21,816 bases of DNA from Desulfobulbaceae bacterium UBA2213 (GTDB lineage: Bacteria; Desulfobacterota; Desulfobulbia; Desulfobulbales; Desulfocapsaceae), in the NCBI GenBank assembly GCA_002327225.1, contig DCUN01000188.1, positions 1-21,816 on the forward strand, read 5' to 3'. The notes under the pieces are model-generated. The model searched no databases and was not told the origin of the DNA. It saw only the letters and a program-made list of their open reading frames with translations. Positions 7,980-15,865 of this stretch are shown here, piece by piece. A program made the translations under genes and the position numbers. Numbering within the stretch: the first letter of the stretch is position 1; the number at the start of each line of letters is the position of its first letter.

Positions 7980-8453
7980 ATGACACTATTCAATAAATTC
8001 ACACCCATCGTCCTGCTTCTGCCAATAGCATTGCTGCTTCTGCCGGATCAGGCCTGGGCGCTCCAATCACACGGGCCGCCGGAGGGCATTTACGTCCACC
8101 AACTGGCCCATCTCTTTTTTGCGGCCGCGCTTGGCTACCTTTTCTGGGACATTGGCCGAAACGCCTTTCCCGGTAAGGGATGGCGCTATCTCCAGATCTT
8201 CTGCATCCTGATGATTCTCTGGAATCTTCTGGCCTTTTCCGGCCACTGGCTCGGTTTTCACATTGCCGACTCCGACATCCTGCGTCCATCGGGATACTTT
8301 TCATCACAGATCATAGGACCGATATCCAGCATCAAACTGATCTATTTCTCCGCCACTCTCGACCACCTGCTCAGCCTGCCGGCCCTTTTTTTCCTCTTCA
8401 TGAGTCTGCGTTCCCTCTATCACAGCTCTGACGACAAGGAGGAAAAAAAATGA
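7980..8453 (+). CDS. small His-rich membrane protein, likely partner of the adjacent kinase
   Basis: The protein has 157 residues. It starts with a signal peptide or signal anchor (hydrophobic 8-22, possible cleavage after QAWA at 24-27). About three further hydrophobic segments follow (roughly 40-58, 70-88, 118-141), then a charged tail ending DDKEEKK. Histidines at 40, 44, 89, 94 and 129 fall at or near membrane segments, which could suit heme or metal binding, but that is speculation. The start has AGGG 4 bases upstream. The stop overlaps the start of the histidine kinase as ATGA (8450-8453), so the two are probably translated together and may form one membrane sensor. I do not recognise a named family. 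Confidence 0.7.
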   Translation: MTLFNKFTPIVLLLPIALLLLPDQAWALQSHGPPEGIYVHQLAHLFFAAALGYLFWDIGRNAFPGKGWRYLQIFCILMILWNLLAFSGHWLGFHIADSDILRPSGYFSSQIIGPISSIKLIYFSATLDHLLSLPALFFLFMSLRSLYHSSDDKEEKK

Positions 8454-10018
8454 ACGCCCTCCCCTTGTCTCTCTCCATTGTCACCGACATGACAGGCTCA
8501 CTGCTTATCATCGTTTTTTCATTTCTTTCCCTGCGCTATGCCTGGCTGCTCACCAGAAGAGAACCGGAAAATTTCCTCTGGGGCTTCCTTTTTTACTTTT
8601 GTCTCACCCTTGCCGCCTTTGCCATCTCCCGGGCTATCGGCCACATCCTCAAACATATCCTGATCTTTGCCGGCAATCAGGAGCTTTGGCAGACCCTCGC
8701 CCCCTTCTCCGGTGGCACCAACACCCTGCTCATGATCTCACTGGCTGCAGTCACCCTCTATTACCATAAAGGCATTGAGGGCTACCAGGCGATCAACAAA
8801 AAAGCCAAGAGTCTGAAAGAGGCCTACGATCAACTGGAAACAGCGGCAGACCAGCTGCAGGAGATGAATCTGCATCTGGAAGAGATGGTTGCGGCAAGAA
8901 CCCTTGAACTCTCAGCCTCAGAGAAAAAATTCCGCAACCTCTTTAACAACTCCAAGGATATGGTCTATTTCAGTGATGCCGGCAACCAGCTTCTGACCTT
9001 GAACAGTGCCGGTTTTGAGATGCTTGGCTATCCGGTTCAGGGGGCCCCGGCTCTACACCTCCTGGATATCTTCAAAAACGAAACCGATCTGGACACCTAT
9101 TATGAGACTCTGCTCGCTCAGGGCTTCGTCGAAGACCTGGAGGTGGAATTTGCCAAGGCGGACGGAACCGGCATTTCAGTTCTTTTATCGGCTACTGCCG
9201 TTTACGATGAAAACCACCAGCTGAGCGGCTGTGACGGTATTGTCAAGGACCTGACCCGGATCAAGACCATGATGGAACAACTGGCAGCCAGTGAAAAAAT
9301 GGCCTCAGTAGGCCAGATGGCAGCCGGAGTGGCCCATGAGATCAATACCCCGCTGGGGGTCATCCTTGGCTACGCGCAGTTGATGATGGATGATTTCTCA
9401 GTGGAGAGTGAAGAGGGGGAGAATCTGGCCATCATTGAACGGCAAACCAAGGCCTGCCGCAAAATCGTCGCCGACCTGCTCAAGTTTTCCCGGCAATCGG
9501 AAAGCGCCAGGGAAGATATCTCCATCAACGAGATTCTGCTGGATGTGATTGCCGTGACCCAGCACTCACTGAACATGGATCATATTACCGTGCATCAGGA
9601 TTTTTCCCGGGAGCTGCCACCTGTTGTCGGTGATACCGAACGATTACGGCAGGTCTTTGTCAACCTGATCAACAATGCCCATCATGCCATGGAGCGCCAG
9701 GGATCAGGGGATCTGACCATGATCAGCCGCTATGACCCTGACAGCCATGAAGTGGTGGCCACTGTTCAGGATAGCGGCCATGGCATCCCGGAAAAGATCC
9801 GGGCCAGGATCTTTGATCCCTTCTTTACCACAAAATCCGTGGGCAAGGGAACAGGCCTGGGACTCTCTGTTTCCTATGGGATCATTCAGGAGCATGGCGG
9901 ACGAATTGAAGTAGAAAGCCCGGTGACAAACAAGGATTCCGGAGAAACAATCCCGGGAACGGCGTTTCACATCAGGCTCCCGGCCCTGCAGGTTGAGGCG
10001 GCGAGCGTACGTGAGTAA
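8450..10018 (+). CDS. membrane-bound PAS-domain sensor histidine kinase
   Basis: The protein has 522 residues, and AAGGAGG lies at 8436-8442. Three hydrophobic segments (about 14-34, 43-62, 90-105) are followed by a probable coiled coil (about 112-160) and a PAS domain (about 158-270, with KFRNLFNNSKDMVYFSD and the PAC-like GCDGIVKDLT). The dimerisation domain has GVAHEINTPLG with phosphorylatable H296. The ATPase domain is complete: N box FVNLINNAHHAM, G1 DSGHGI (441-446), F box FDPFFTTK and G2 GKGTGLGLS. It is therefore a catalytically complete kinase of the NtrB-like class. Likely partners are the receiver-only protein at 10093 and the NtrC-type regulator at 6261. H65 and H69 in or near the second hydrophobic segment echo the His-rich partner upstream. 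Confidence 0.93.
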   Translation: MNALPLSLSIVTDMTGSLLIIVFSFLSLRYAWLLTRREPENFLWGFLFYFCLTLAAFAISRAIGHILKHILIFAGNQELWQTLAPFSGGTNTLLMISLAAVTLYYHKGIEGYQAINKKAKSLKEAYDQLETAADQLQEMNLHLEEMVAARTLELSASEKKFRNLFNNSKDMVYFSDAGNQLLTLNSAGFEMLGYPVQGAPALHLLDIFKNETDLDTYYETLLAQGFVEDLEVEFAKADGTGISVLLSATAVYDENHQLSGCDGIVKDLTRIKTMMEQLAASEKMASVGQMAAGVAHEINTPLGVILGYAQLMMDDFSVESEEGENLAIIERQTKACRKIVADLLKFSRQSESAREDISINEILLDVIAVTQHSLNMDHITVHQDFSRELPPVVGDTERLRQVFVNLINNAHHAMERQGSGDLTMISRYDPDSHEVVATVQDSGHGIPEKIRARIFDPFFTTKSVGKGTGLGLSVSYGIIQEHGGRIEVESPVTNKDSGETIPGTAFHIRLPALQVEAASVRE

Positions 10019-10100
10019 ATATCTATCGATTGAAGAAGTCATCACGGAGATGGCTACCCCCGATAAACGGGCAAGAAAGCTGGAGGTGGATTATGGCTGA
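10011..10100 (+). CDS. possible 29-aa protein between kinase and receiver genes
   Basis: A GTG-started frame of 29 codons begins 8 bases inside the kinase gene and ends in TGA that overlaps the next gene's ATG (ATGGCTGA, 10093-10100). The product starts MSKYLSIEEVITEM and ends RARKLEVDYG; it is polar and looks helical. The double overlap fits the tight gene packing of this operon and would couple translation across it. The only possible ribosome binding site is a weak GAGG (9995-9998), 12 bases upstream. I recognise no family. It may be a real micro-protein or just a coupling device. Confidence 0.4.
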   Translation: MSKYLSIEEVITEMATPDKRARKLEVDYG

Positions 10101-10479
10101 GATATTAGCATTGGATGATGTACAGGACGCAACCGTACTCATTGGCAAGATTTTGACCAAAAAGGGACATACAGTGCACACCTTTACCGAAGAGGACGAG
10201 GCCATTGCCTATGCCAGAAGCAACAAAATAGATCTGGCTATCCTTGACATCAAGCTGAAGAAGATGAGCGGCATCGAGGTGCTGAAGTTGCTCAAGGCAG
10301 AAATCCCGGCAATGCGGGCCATCATGCTCACCGGCTACCCGACGGTGGAAACGGCCCGCGAGGCCATCAGTCTGGGAGCAGACGAATATTGTGTCAAGCC
10401 CATTGACCGGGAAGAGCTGGAAGAGAAGGTGGAAAAGGTCCTGAAGGCCAAGGACAAGAAAAGCAGTATCAATGTTTAG
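10093..10479 (+). CDS. receiver-only response regulator (CheY-like)
   Basis: The protein has 128 residues from ATG 10093, which has GGAGG (10082-10086) in good position; a longer frame from TTG 10030 is not supported. It is a single receiver domain with acidic pair D8/D9, phosphoacceptor D52 (LAILDIKLKKMSG), T80 and K102. There is no output domain: the chain ends in a short basic tail after KVEKVLKAKDKK. It is probably phosphorylated by the kinase encoded just upstream and acts as a phosphorelay intermediate, a phosphate sink or a regulator of a protein target. Confidence 0.9.
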   Translation: MAEILALDDVQDATVLIGKILTKKGHTVHTFTEEDEAIAYARSNKIDLAILDIKLKKMSGIEVLKLLKAEIPAMRAIMLTGYPTVETAREAISLGADEYCVKPIDREELEEKVEKVLKAKDKKSSINV

Positions 10480-10536
10480 AGTCCGTTTGCTCTACGAGCA
10501 ACGGTTTTTTGGTTGCTTGTAGAGCTTACGGACTCT
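10478..10536. repeat. long imperfect palindrome after the receiver gene
   Basis: Arms of 25 nt (10478-10502 and 10512-10536) pair at 22 positions plus one G-U, around a 9-base loop containing six T. It begins inside the TAG stop of the receiver gene. No T-run follows the stem, so it is not a classic terminator. The outer arm (GAGTCCGT...ACGGACTC followed by TTATGCA) resembles the palindrome at 20981-21034 (GAGCCGT...ACGGCTC followed by CTTACGCA), suggesting a REP-like family. Confidence 0.65.
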
Positions 10537-10547
10537 TATGCAACGTT

Positions 10548-10579
10548 CAGAAAACAGCAATTTGTTCCGCTGTTTTCTG
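10548..10579. repeat. 11-bp perfect hairpin upstream of the Mo-enzyme gene
   Basis: CAGAAAACAGC (10548-10558) is the exact reverse complement of GCTGTTTTCTG (10569-10579), with a 10-base loop. It lies 12 bases beyond the previous palindrome and about 90 bases before the ribosome binding site of the next gene. It could shape the 5' leader of that transcript or be part of one compound element with its neighbour. Confidence 0.6.
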
Positions 10580-10633
10580 GCGTGGCGTCTGGCAGCCTAC
10601 ATCAGCCGACGATCATACAAGGTGCCGCTTACA

Positions 10634-10654
10634 ACTCACGACTCACGACTCACT
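10634..10654. repeat. three tandem ACTCAC(G/T) heptamers
   Basis: ACTCACG, ACTCACG and ACTCACT follow one another directly, ending 16 bases before the AGGAGG of the Mo-enzyme gene. The reverse complement matches 13541-13561, just after the same gene, at 18 of 21 positions, so the gene is bracketed by inverted copies of the same simple sequence. Confidence 0.6.
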
Positions 10655-10686
10655 CTTTCCCCATCATATCAGGAGGAACATCCCCC

Positions 10687-13536
10687 ATGGATATCAAAGC
10701 AATAAACCTGGCCCGGGCCAAGATGTATCACTTTCTCTCCGCTATGTATCGAGACGAGATTCCCCTGCATCTGATAGCACAACTGCAAAACCGTGACTTT
10801 TTAGATCGGATCGATGCACTGCAGGAGATCTGCACCATCCAGGACTTCTGCTCGGGCCTGAGCAAGATGACCTCAGGCCTGCAGTCAGGCGCGCCACAAG
10901 ACGTCTTCAATGAACTGCGCTATGAATACGCCGATCTTTTCCTCAATGCCGGCAACAATCCGGCCTTCCCCTATGAGTCCTGCTACACCACCCGGGAGCC
11001 GCTGGTCATGCAGGAACCGGTGATCGCCATGCGCACAGCCCTCAATGCGGCCGGAGTCCGCAAGAATCCGGATTACTTTGACCTCGATGACCATATCGCC
11101 GTCGAGCTTGAATTCATGCGCTTTCTGGCGGAACGGGCCGCGTATAACAACGAGGATCAGGCAAGTCAGTTCACCTTTCTGCGTAACCACCTCATGGGCT
11201 GGACCGTCGAATTCTGCGCGGTCCTGGCCTCTGCCACAAAAAGCGACTTCTATCGCGGCCTCTCTGAGCTGACCATGAGTTTTCTCTTCAACGAGCGCAT
11301 GTTCTCCTTCTCCATGCTTTCGGAACAGGCCGCCAGCCAGGCCTATATCACCATCCTCGAACAGATGGCGGCGGCGGTTGCCACCCTCGATCTGGGAGAG
11401 GAGTACGCCACCATCACCGAAGGGGCCGAGGCGCCTGAGAAGATGCGCAGCGTCAATACCCACTGCTATATCTGCCTGGGACTCTGCGGTCAGGAGGTCA
11501 AGGTCAAGGACGAAATCATCACCGGCTGCAAGGGGCTGGCCGGAGACCCCAAGGGCGGCGGCAGGCTCTGTATCAAAGGGGCCAACGCCCACAACAACAC
11601 CTACAGTGCCTATCGCCTCAAGACCCCGCTGATCAAGGAGAACGGCCGTTTCCGCAAGGCAAGCTGGGATGAGGCCATGGAGCGCACGGTTCAGAACCTG
11701 AAAAGAATCGATCCGGTCCAGGTCGGATTTCACCAGGGCAATGACTTCAACATGTGGTGCTATGAAGCGGTAATGGCGGCCTACGGCACCCCCAATAAAA
11801 CCACCCATCGCCAGATGTGCGACAATCCGGCGCGCATGGCCAACGAGAAAAACTACAGCGAGAAGCGGCCCTGGATTGACTATGCCAACTCCCGCTTCAT
11901 CCTCCTCTTCGGCATCAATGAGCTGGCCACCTCGGCCGGACAGCGCAAGGTCACCCTGCTCAAACAGGCGGTCAAGAACGGGGCCAAACTGGTGGTGGTT
12001 GACCCCCGCCGCTGCGAGACCGCAACCATCGCTACCGAGTGGATCGCCATCAAACCGGGCACGGACGGGGCCATGGCCATGGGTATGTGTCACACCATCG
12101 TCAAAGAGGGGCTCTACGACAAGGAGTTTGTCGAAAACTGGACCTACGGTTTTGAGGCCTTTAAAAAACGACTGCTGGGCGAAGAAGACGGCATCGAACG
12201 TACTCCCGAATGGGCGGCGGAAATCTGCGGGGTCTCGGCCGAGACCATCCGGCGGCTGGCCCATGAATTTGCCGCCGCCGCCCCGGCAGCCGGCGCCAAC
12301 TCCTGGACCGGCGTGGCTCAAGGGGCCAACACCCTGCATGCCGTTCAGGCCCTGATCGCCCTCAATGGCCTGATGGGCTGCTTTGACGCCCCTGGCGGCC
12401 CGGGGCTGATCAGCAAATTCAAGCTGGCCTCGCCCTGGGGCAACGATCAACCCAAACCGCCGAACAATACAGCCAAGGTCAAACTGAACAAAAGCCACCT
12501 CTGGAGCGGCTGGATCCCCGGCTATTTTGAACAGGATGTCGATGCGGGCAAGCTCAAGGCCCTGCTCTGCTATTTCGGCAATCCGGTTATGTCCAGCGGC
12601 AATGAGCCCTCTATCAGGCGGGCTATCGAAAAACTGGAATTCTCCTGCTCGATCGACTGTTTCATGTCCAACACCACCGAACTCTGCGACGTGGTGCTGC
12701 CTGACTGCACCTATCTGGAACAGAGCCGGGTGGTCACCGACTGGATGTATGAGGCCTTTATTTCGCTCGGCCAGAAGGCCATCAACCCCATGTACCAGTC
12801 ACGCTCTATCGTCTCCATCTTCTCGGAACTGGCCAGACGCCTTGGTTTTGGTGAATACTTCCCCTGGAAGAGCGACGAGGAGTATATGGAAAACCAGATG
12901 CGCAACCAGGAGATCACCCTCGAGGAACTGCGCAAGGTCGGCTACCATGTCACTCATGAACAGGAGTTTTACAAGTACAAGGGCTGGGGTTCCATGAATC
13001 CGCCGGCAGGCTACGGCTCTTCCGGCAGCTCCAAGACCGGCAAGTACAATTTCATGAATCCCCTGGCCGAAGAAAACGGCGTGGACGGCCTGCCCGACTA
13101 CAAAGATCCCTGGGCCGACTGGCCGGAACTCCAACCCGATGAGGAGTTCCCCATGATCACCGGCTATTTCCGGGTACTGGAACATGAGCACACCAGTACT
13201 TTCTGGAATGTGGCCCTGATGAAACAGTGCGGCACCAATCCGGTGTGGATCAACTTTGTCGATGCCAAGAACTTAAGCATTGCCTCCGGCGATGAGGTGG
13301 TCATTACCTCGCCCTGGGGCGAGGTCAGGGCCAGTGCTGTTGTCACCTGGGATATCCGCCAGGGAGTTCTGGGGGCGGCCGGTGGTTTTGGCCATAAATA
13401 CGGGCTGGAGGGAGACCCAAAATACCCGCAGTTCAAGGGATTCAACACCAACGTCCTGATGCCGCCCAACATGGCCTGCAAATGGACGGGGACACCGCCA
13501 TTGAAGTACATCAAGACCAATATCAGAAAGGCCTGA
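10687..13536 (+). CDS. fusion of TorD/NarJ-like chaperone domain with a [4Fe-4S] molybdopterin oxidoreductase
   Basis: The protein has 949 residues from ATG 10687, which has AGGAGG (10671-10676) upstream; an open frame continues to 10513 but has no start signal and crosses repeats. Residues about 1-240 are an all-helical TorD/DmsD/NarJ-type domain, with RYEYADLFL, NPAFPYES and DDHIAVELEFMRFLA. These are normally separate chaperones that insert the cofactor. From residue 255 the chain is a DMSO-reductase-superfamily catalytic subunit. C260-x2-C263-x3-C267-x27-C295 bind [4Fe-4S]. HRQMCDNPARMAN has C378 as the probable Mo ligand. VVDPRRCETA and the C-terminal dinucleotide-binding domain (about 835-949) bind the two pterin guanine dinucleotides. 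No twin-arginine signal is present, so it is probably cytoplasmic. No ferredoxin-like or NrfD-like subunit is adjacent. The substrate is unknown; the polysulfide/thiosulfate reductase branch is possible. Confidence 0.88.
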   Translation: MDIKAINLARAKMYHFLSAMYRDEIPLHLIAQLQNRDFLDRIDALQEICTIQDFCSGLSKMTSGLQSGAPQDVFNELRYEYADLFLNAGNNPAFPYESCYTTREPLVMQEPVIAMRTALNAAGVRKNPDYFDLDDHIAVELEFMRFLAERAAYNNEDQASQFTFLRNHLMGWTVEFCAVLASATKSDFYRGLSELTMSFLFNERMFSFSMLSEQAASQAYITILEQMAAAVATLDLGEEYATITEGAEAPEKMRSVNTHCYICLGLCGQEVKVKDEIITGCKGLAGDPKGGGRLCIKGANAHNNTYSAYRLKTPLIKENGRFRKASWDEAMERTVQNLKRIDPVQVGFHQGNDFNMWCYEAVMAAYGTPNKTTHRQMCDNPARMANEKNYSEKRPWIDYANSRFILLFGINELATSAGQRKVTLLKQAVKNGAKLVVVDPRRCETATIATEWIAIKPGTDGAMAMGMCHTIVKEGLYDKEFVENWTYGFEAFKKRLLGEEDGIERTPEWAAEICGVSAETIRRLAHEFAAAAPAAGANSWTGVAQGANTLHAVQALIALNGLMGCFDAPGGPGLISKFKLASPWGNDQPKPPNNTAKVKLNKSHLWSGWIPGYFEQDVDAGKLKALLCYFGNPVMSSGNEPSIRRAIEKLEFSCSIDCFMSNTTELCDVVLPDCTYLEQSRVVTDWMYEAFISLGQKAINPMYQSRSIVSIFSELARRLGFGEYFPWKSDEEYMENQMRNQEITLEELRKVGYHVTHEQEFYKYKGWGSMNPPAGYGSSGSSKTGKYNFMNPLAEENGVDGLPDYKDPWADWPELQPDEEFPMITGYFRVLEHEHTSTFWNVALMKQCGTNPVWINFVDAKNLSIASGDEVVITSPWGEVRASAVVTWDIRQGVLGAAGGFGHKYGLEGDPKYPQFKGFNTNVLMPPNMACKWTGTPPLKYIKTNIRKA

Positions 13537-13540
13537 CAAG

Positions 13541-13620
13541 AGTGAGTAGTCAGTGGTGAGTGGTGAGTCGCAGAAACAGATAATAGATACTTACCACTTA
13601 CCACTTTCTGCTTACCACTC
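13541..13620. repeat. low-complexity GTGAGT / TTACCAC repeats between the Mo-enzyme and GAF genes
   Basis: GTGAGT-type repeats (13541-13568) face TTACCAC repeats (13591-13597, 13598-13604, 13612-13618). They form an imperfect hairpin: AGTGGTGAGTCGCAGAAA (13559-13576) against TTTCTGCTTACCACT (13605-13619). The left part is the inverted partner of the repeat at 10634-10654. There is no T-run, so it is not an obvious terminator. Confidence 0.6.
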
Positions 13621-13647
13621 TCTTACCTCTCTCTACTCAGAAAGCAA

Positions 13648-15306
13648 ATGGAACCGATCAACGAACTCAAATATCTGAAGGTCTTCCAGAAGGTGACCAA
13701 ACTGATCAGCATGGTGCTTGATCACCAGCAGGTGATGGACACCATTGTCCGGGAACTGCCTGGCCTTCTCGATATTGACGCCGCTACTATCCGCCTGCTT
13801 GACTCCTCAACCAACACCTTTGTCATGGGCGCAGCCCACGGCTTGTCCATGGAATATCTCTCGCGCACCAATATTGACACCGAAGAGACCATGGCGATGA
13901 TCAATTCGGGATATCCAGTTGCCAAAACTGATGTGGACCAGAATACCAATTTCAAGGACCAGGGTCTGATCAGCCAGGAAGGCATCAAAAGTGTGCTCAC
14001 CCTTCCCATCCTCTTTCAGGATTCGGTCATCGGCATCCTGCGCCTGCTCACCCGACGCAACCGGACATTCACCTCGGAAGAACTCTCTTTTTCCATGGCC
14101 CTGGCCGAGCAGGTGGGCATTGCCATCTCCTACGGCCGCTTGTTTACGGAAATGGAAAACCAGATAGACTTCATGAAAGAGGTGCAGGCGATCTCAACTC
14201 TAGTCAACTCCACCCTCGATCTGGATTCGGTCTTAAATACCATCGTCGAACGACTGCCCGGCAGTATGGGGTGCAAGGCCTGCACCATCCGCCTGTTACG
14301 ACCGCAGACCAATCAACTGGAGCTGGTGGCCTCCCACGGGATTTCACAGGAATATCTGCAGCGGGGTGAGGTGGAAGGAGAAAAGAATATCACCCTTGCC
14401 CTCAGCGGAGAGCCGGTCTCCATCTATGATGTGAGTCACGACACACGAGTGCTGTACAGCGACAACATGAGGGAAGAAGGAATAAAATCGCTGCTGGCTG
14501 TTCCCCTCAAGGTCAAGGGGGAAGTGATCGGCATCATCCGCATCCTCTCAGCCAGTCACCATTGTTTCACCAGCAGCGAGATCAACTTTGCCGTCACCGT
14601 GGCCGAGATCGGCGGCACCGCCATCCAGAACGCCCGGACCTATCGGCAGATCACCCTGCTTTTTAATCAGGTGGAAGAAAGTGAACGGTTTGTGGCCAAC
14701 ATCCTCAACTGCATCCGCCCGCAACTGCTGGTGGTGGACCGGAATCTCCATCTGGTACTGGCCAACAAGGTTTTTCTGACGAATATGGGCAGAGAAGAAA
14801 AGGAGCTTCTGGGCGCTGACTATCACAGCCTGTGGCAGGAGCAGGATTGTCCTGTTGAAGGTTACCCGGTGGAGCAGGTGCTGGCCACGGGTCAGACCGC
14901 AAGCCGCGAACATCAACTGATCAAAGAGGACACCATCCACTGGGTGGAACGCACGGCCTCACCCATGCTTGGAGAGACAGGAGAGGTTGAATATGTGATC
15001 GAGGTCATCCGTGATATCACCGCCAAACGGCAATTGGAGCAGGAGCATCGGGAGCGGATTAAACTGCAGGGGGTGGTGGAGCTCGCCGGTACGGTCGCCC
15101 ATGAAATCAATTCCCCCCTTTTTGCCGCCTTGGGCACGGCGCAACTGCTTGAAGAGGATCTGCAATCTGAGGAGCTCAGAAAAGACGCCCAGATCATTAT
15201 CAGAAATCTTAAGACCATTGGCGAGCTGACCCGCAAGATGACGACCATGACTGGCTTTGAAAGCCGTGACTACGTTGGTGAAACTAAAATCGTTACCTTA
15301 CGATAA
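13648..15306 (+). CDS. GAF-GAF-PAS protein with histidine dimerisation domain but no ATPase domain
   Basis: The protein has 552 residues. Two GAF domains (about 24-165 and 190-332) are clear internal duplicates: DTIVRELPGLL and NTIVERLPGSM, then EGIKSVLTLP and EGIKSLLAVP at matching places. A PAS domain follows (about 345-460, ending VIRDITAKRQLEQEH). A DHp domain then has GTVAHEINSPLFAALG with H485 in the phosphorylatable position. The chain stops about 65 residues later at ESRDYVGETKIVTLR, with no N, G1, F or G2 boxes. The 559 bases downstream show no trace of an ATPase domain in any frame I read, so a simple frameshift is unlikely. It could be phosphorylated in trans, act as a scaffold, or be a deletion product. 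No strong ribosome binding site is visible before ATG 13648. Confidence 0.85.
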   Translation: MEPINELKYLKVFQKVTKLISMVLDHQQVMDTIVRELPGLLDIDAATIRLLDSSTNTFVMGAAHGLSMEYLSRTNIDTEETMAMINSGYPVAKTDVDQNTNFKDQGLISQEGIKSVLTLPILFQDSVIGILRLLTRRNRTFTSEELSFSMALAEQVGIAISYGRLFTEMENQIDFMKEVQAISTLVNSTLDLDSVLNTIVERLPGSMGCKACTIRLLRPQTNQLELVASHGISQEYLQRGEVEGEKNITLALSGEPVSIYDVSHDTRVLYSDNMREEGIKSLLAVPLKVKGEVIGIIRILSASHHCFTSSEINFAVTVAEIGGTAIQNARTYRQITLLFNQVEESERFVANILNCIRPQLLVVDRNLHLVLANKVFLTNMGREEKELLGADYHSLWQEQDCPVEGYPVEQVLATGQTASREHQLIKEDTIHWVERTASPMLGETGEVEYVIEVIRDITAKRQLEQEHRERIKLQGVVELAGTVAHEINSPLFAALGTAQLLEEDLQSEELRKDAQIIIRNLKTIGELTRKMTTMTGFESRDYVGETKIVTLR

Positions 15307-15865
15307 GCTTAAAGCCCTGCATTTTTTAACCAGCATTTTTCCTTCACTTCTTCCCTCAAAAGAATCTCAAGAGTTCACCCCATAACGAGAACAATGTGTG
15401 GTTCTCAGGATTTTTCCCGGCCTCAAACACTTCAACCTGTCAGCCCCCTCGACATACTGACTGTCCATGGCACCCAAATCCATTCTTCAACAGTCCATAC
15501 CATCCACTCACCACCATGACCTGCATTTTTTAACACGTTGATTAACAAGGTAAATATTGGGACAAATCTCAAAAACTCTCGACGATCTTACGGACCTGCC
15601 AATAAAAAACTACCAGGGGCAAGCCCCTGTAACAGATCTTAGTTTCTATAATATCGATGTGTTATAGGTAAAAAAAGTAAAAAATCTGTCCCGCATTCAC
15701 CACTCATCATAATTTACTCTTGAGGAATAAAAATATCATTTTTCCTCTTGACTTTACCTGAAAGAGCGCTAAGACTAGCGAACAAATTTTTAAGAAATAA
15801 ACTTACAATCAGTGTTAACCTTCCAGTTGACCAGCTTGACTAAAAAAAACTACCACGGATAAAAA
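15307..15865. other. 559-bp AT-rich intergenic region with short repeats and hairpins
   Basis: I find no gene here. A weak terminator-like hairpin (GAGAAC 15387-15392 with GTTCTC 15401-15406, then five T at 15411-15415) could end the GAF gene. The 15-mer CCTGCATTTTTTAAC occurs at 15316-15330 and 15520-15534. The sequence AAAAAACTACCA occurs at 15604-15615 and again just before the next gene (15844-15855). CAGGGGC (15614-15620) and GCCCCTG (15623-15629) form a tight hairpin, and CTATAA...TTATAG forms a dyad near 15646-15667. I cannot assign a convincing promoter for the gene at 15866. Confidence 0.5.

Noticed and set aside
10503..10517. GG-N10-GC match within the palindrome after the receiver gene
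   Set aside because: The -24 box (CGGTTT) is poor apart from GG, and the match falls in the loop and arm of a repeat.
10513..10686. N-terminal extension of the Mo-enzyme frame to 10513
   Set aside because: The extension runs through hairpins and repeats and has no ribosome binding site, whereas ATG 10687 has AGGAGG.
10885..12498. 537-codon antisense frame inside the Mo-enzyme gene
   Set aside because: Long antisense frames arise easily opposite GC-rich coding DNA; the + strand carries intact catalytic motifs throughout.
15469..15484. Exact TGGCAC before the carbonic-anhydrase-like gene
   Set aside because: The required GC at the -12 position is absent (CA instead), so it is not a credible sigma-54 promoter.
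15307..15865. Remnant of a kinase ATPase domain after the GAF-PAS protein
   Set aside because: No N, G1, F or G2 box-like sequence is readable in this AT-rich stretch.
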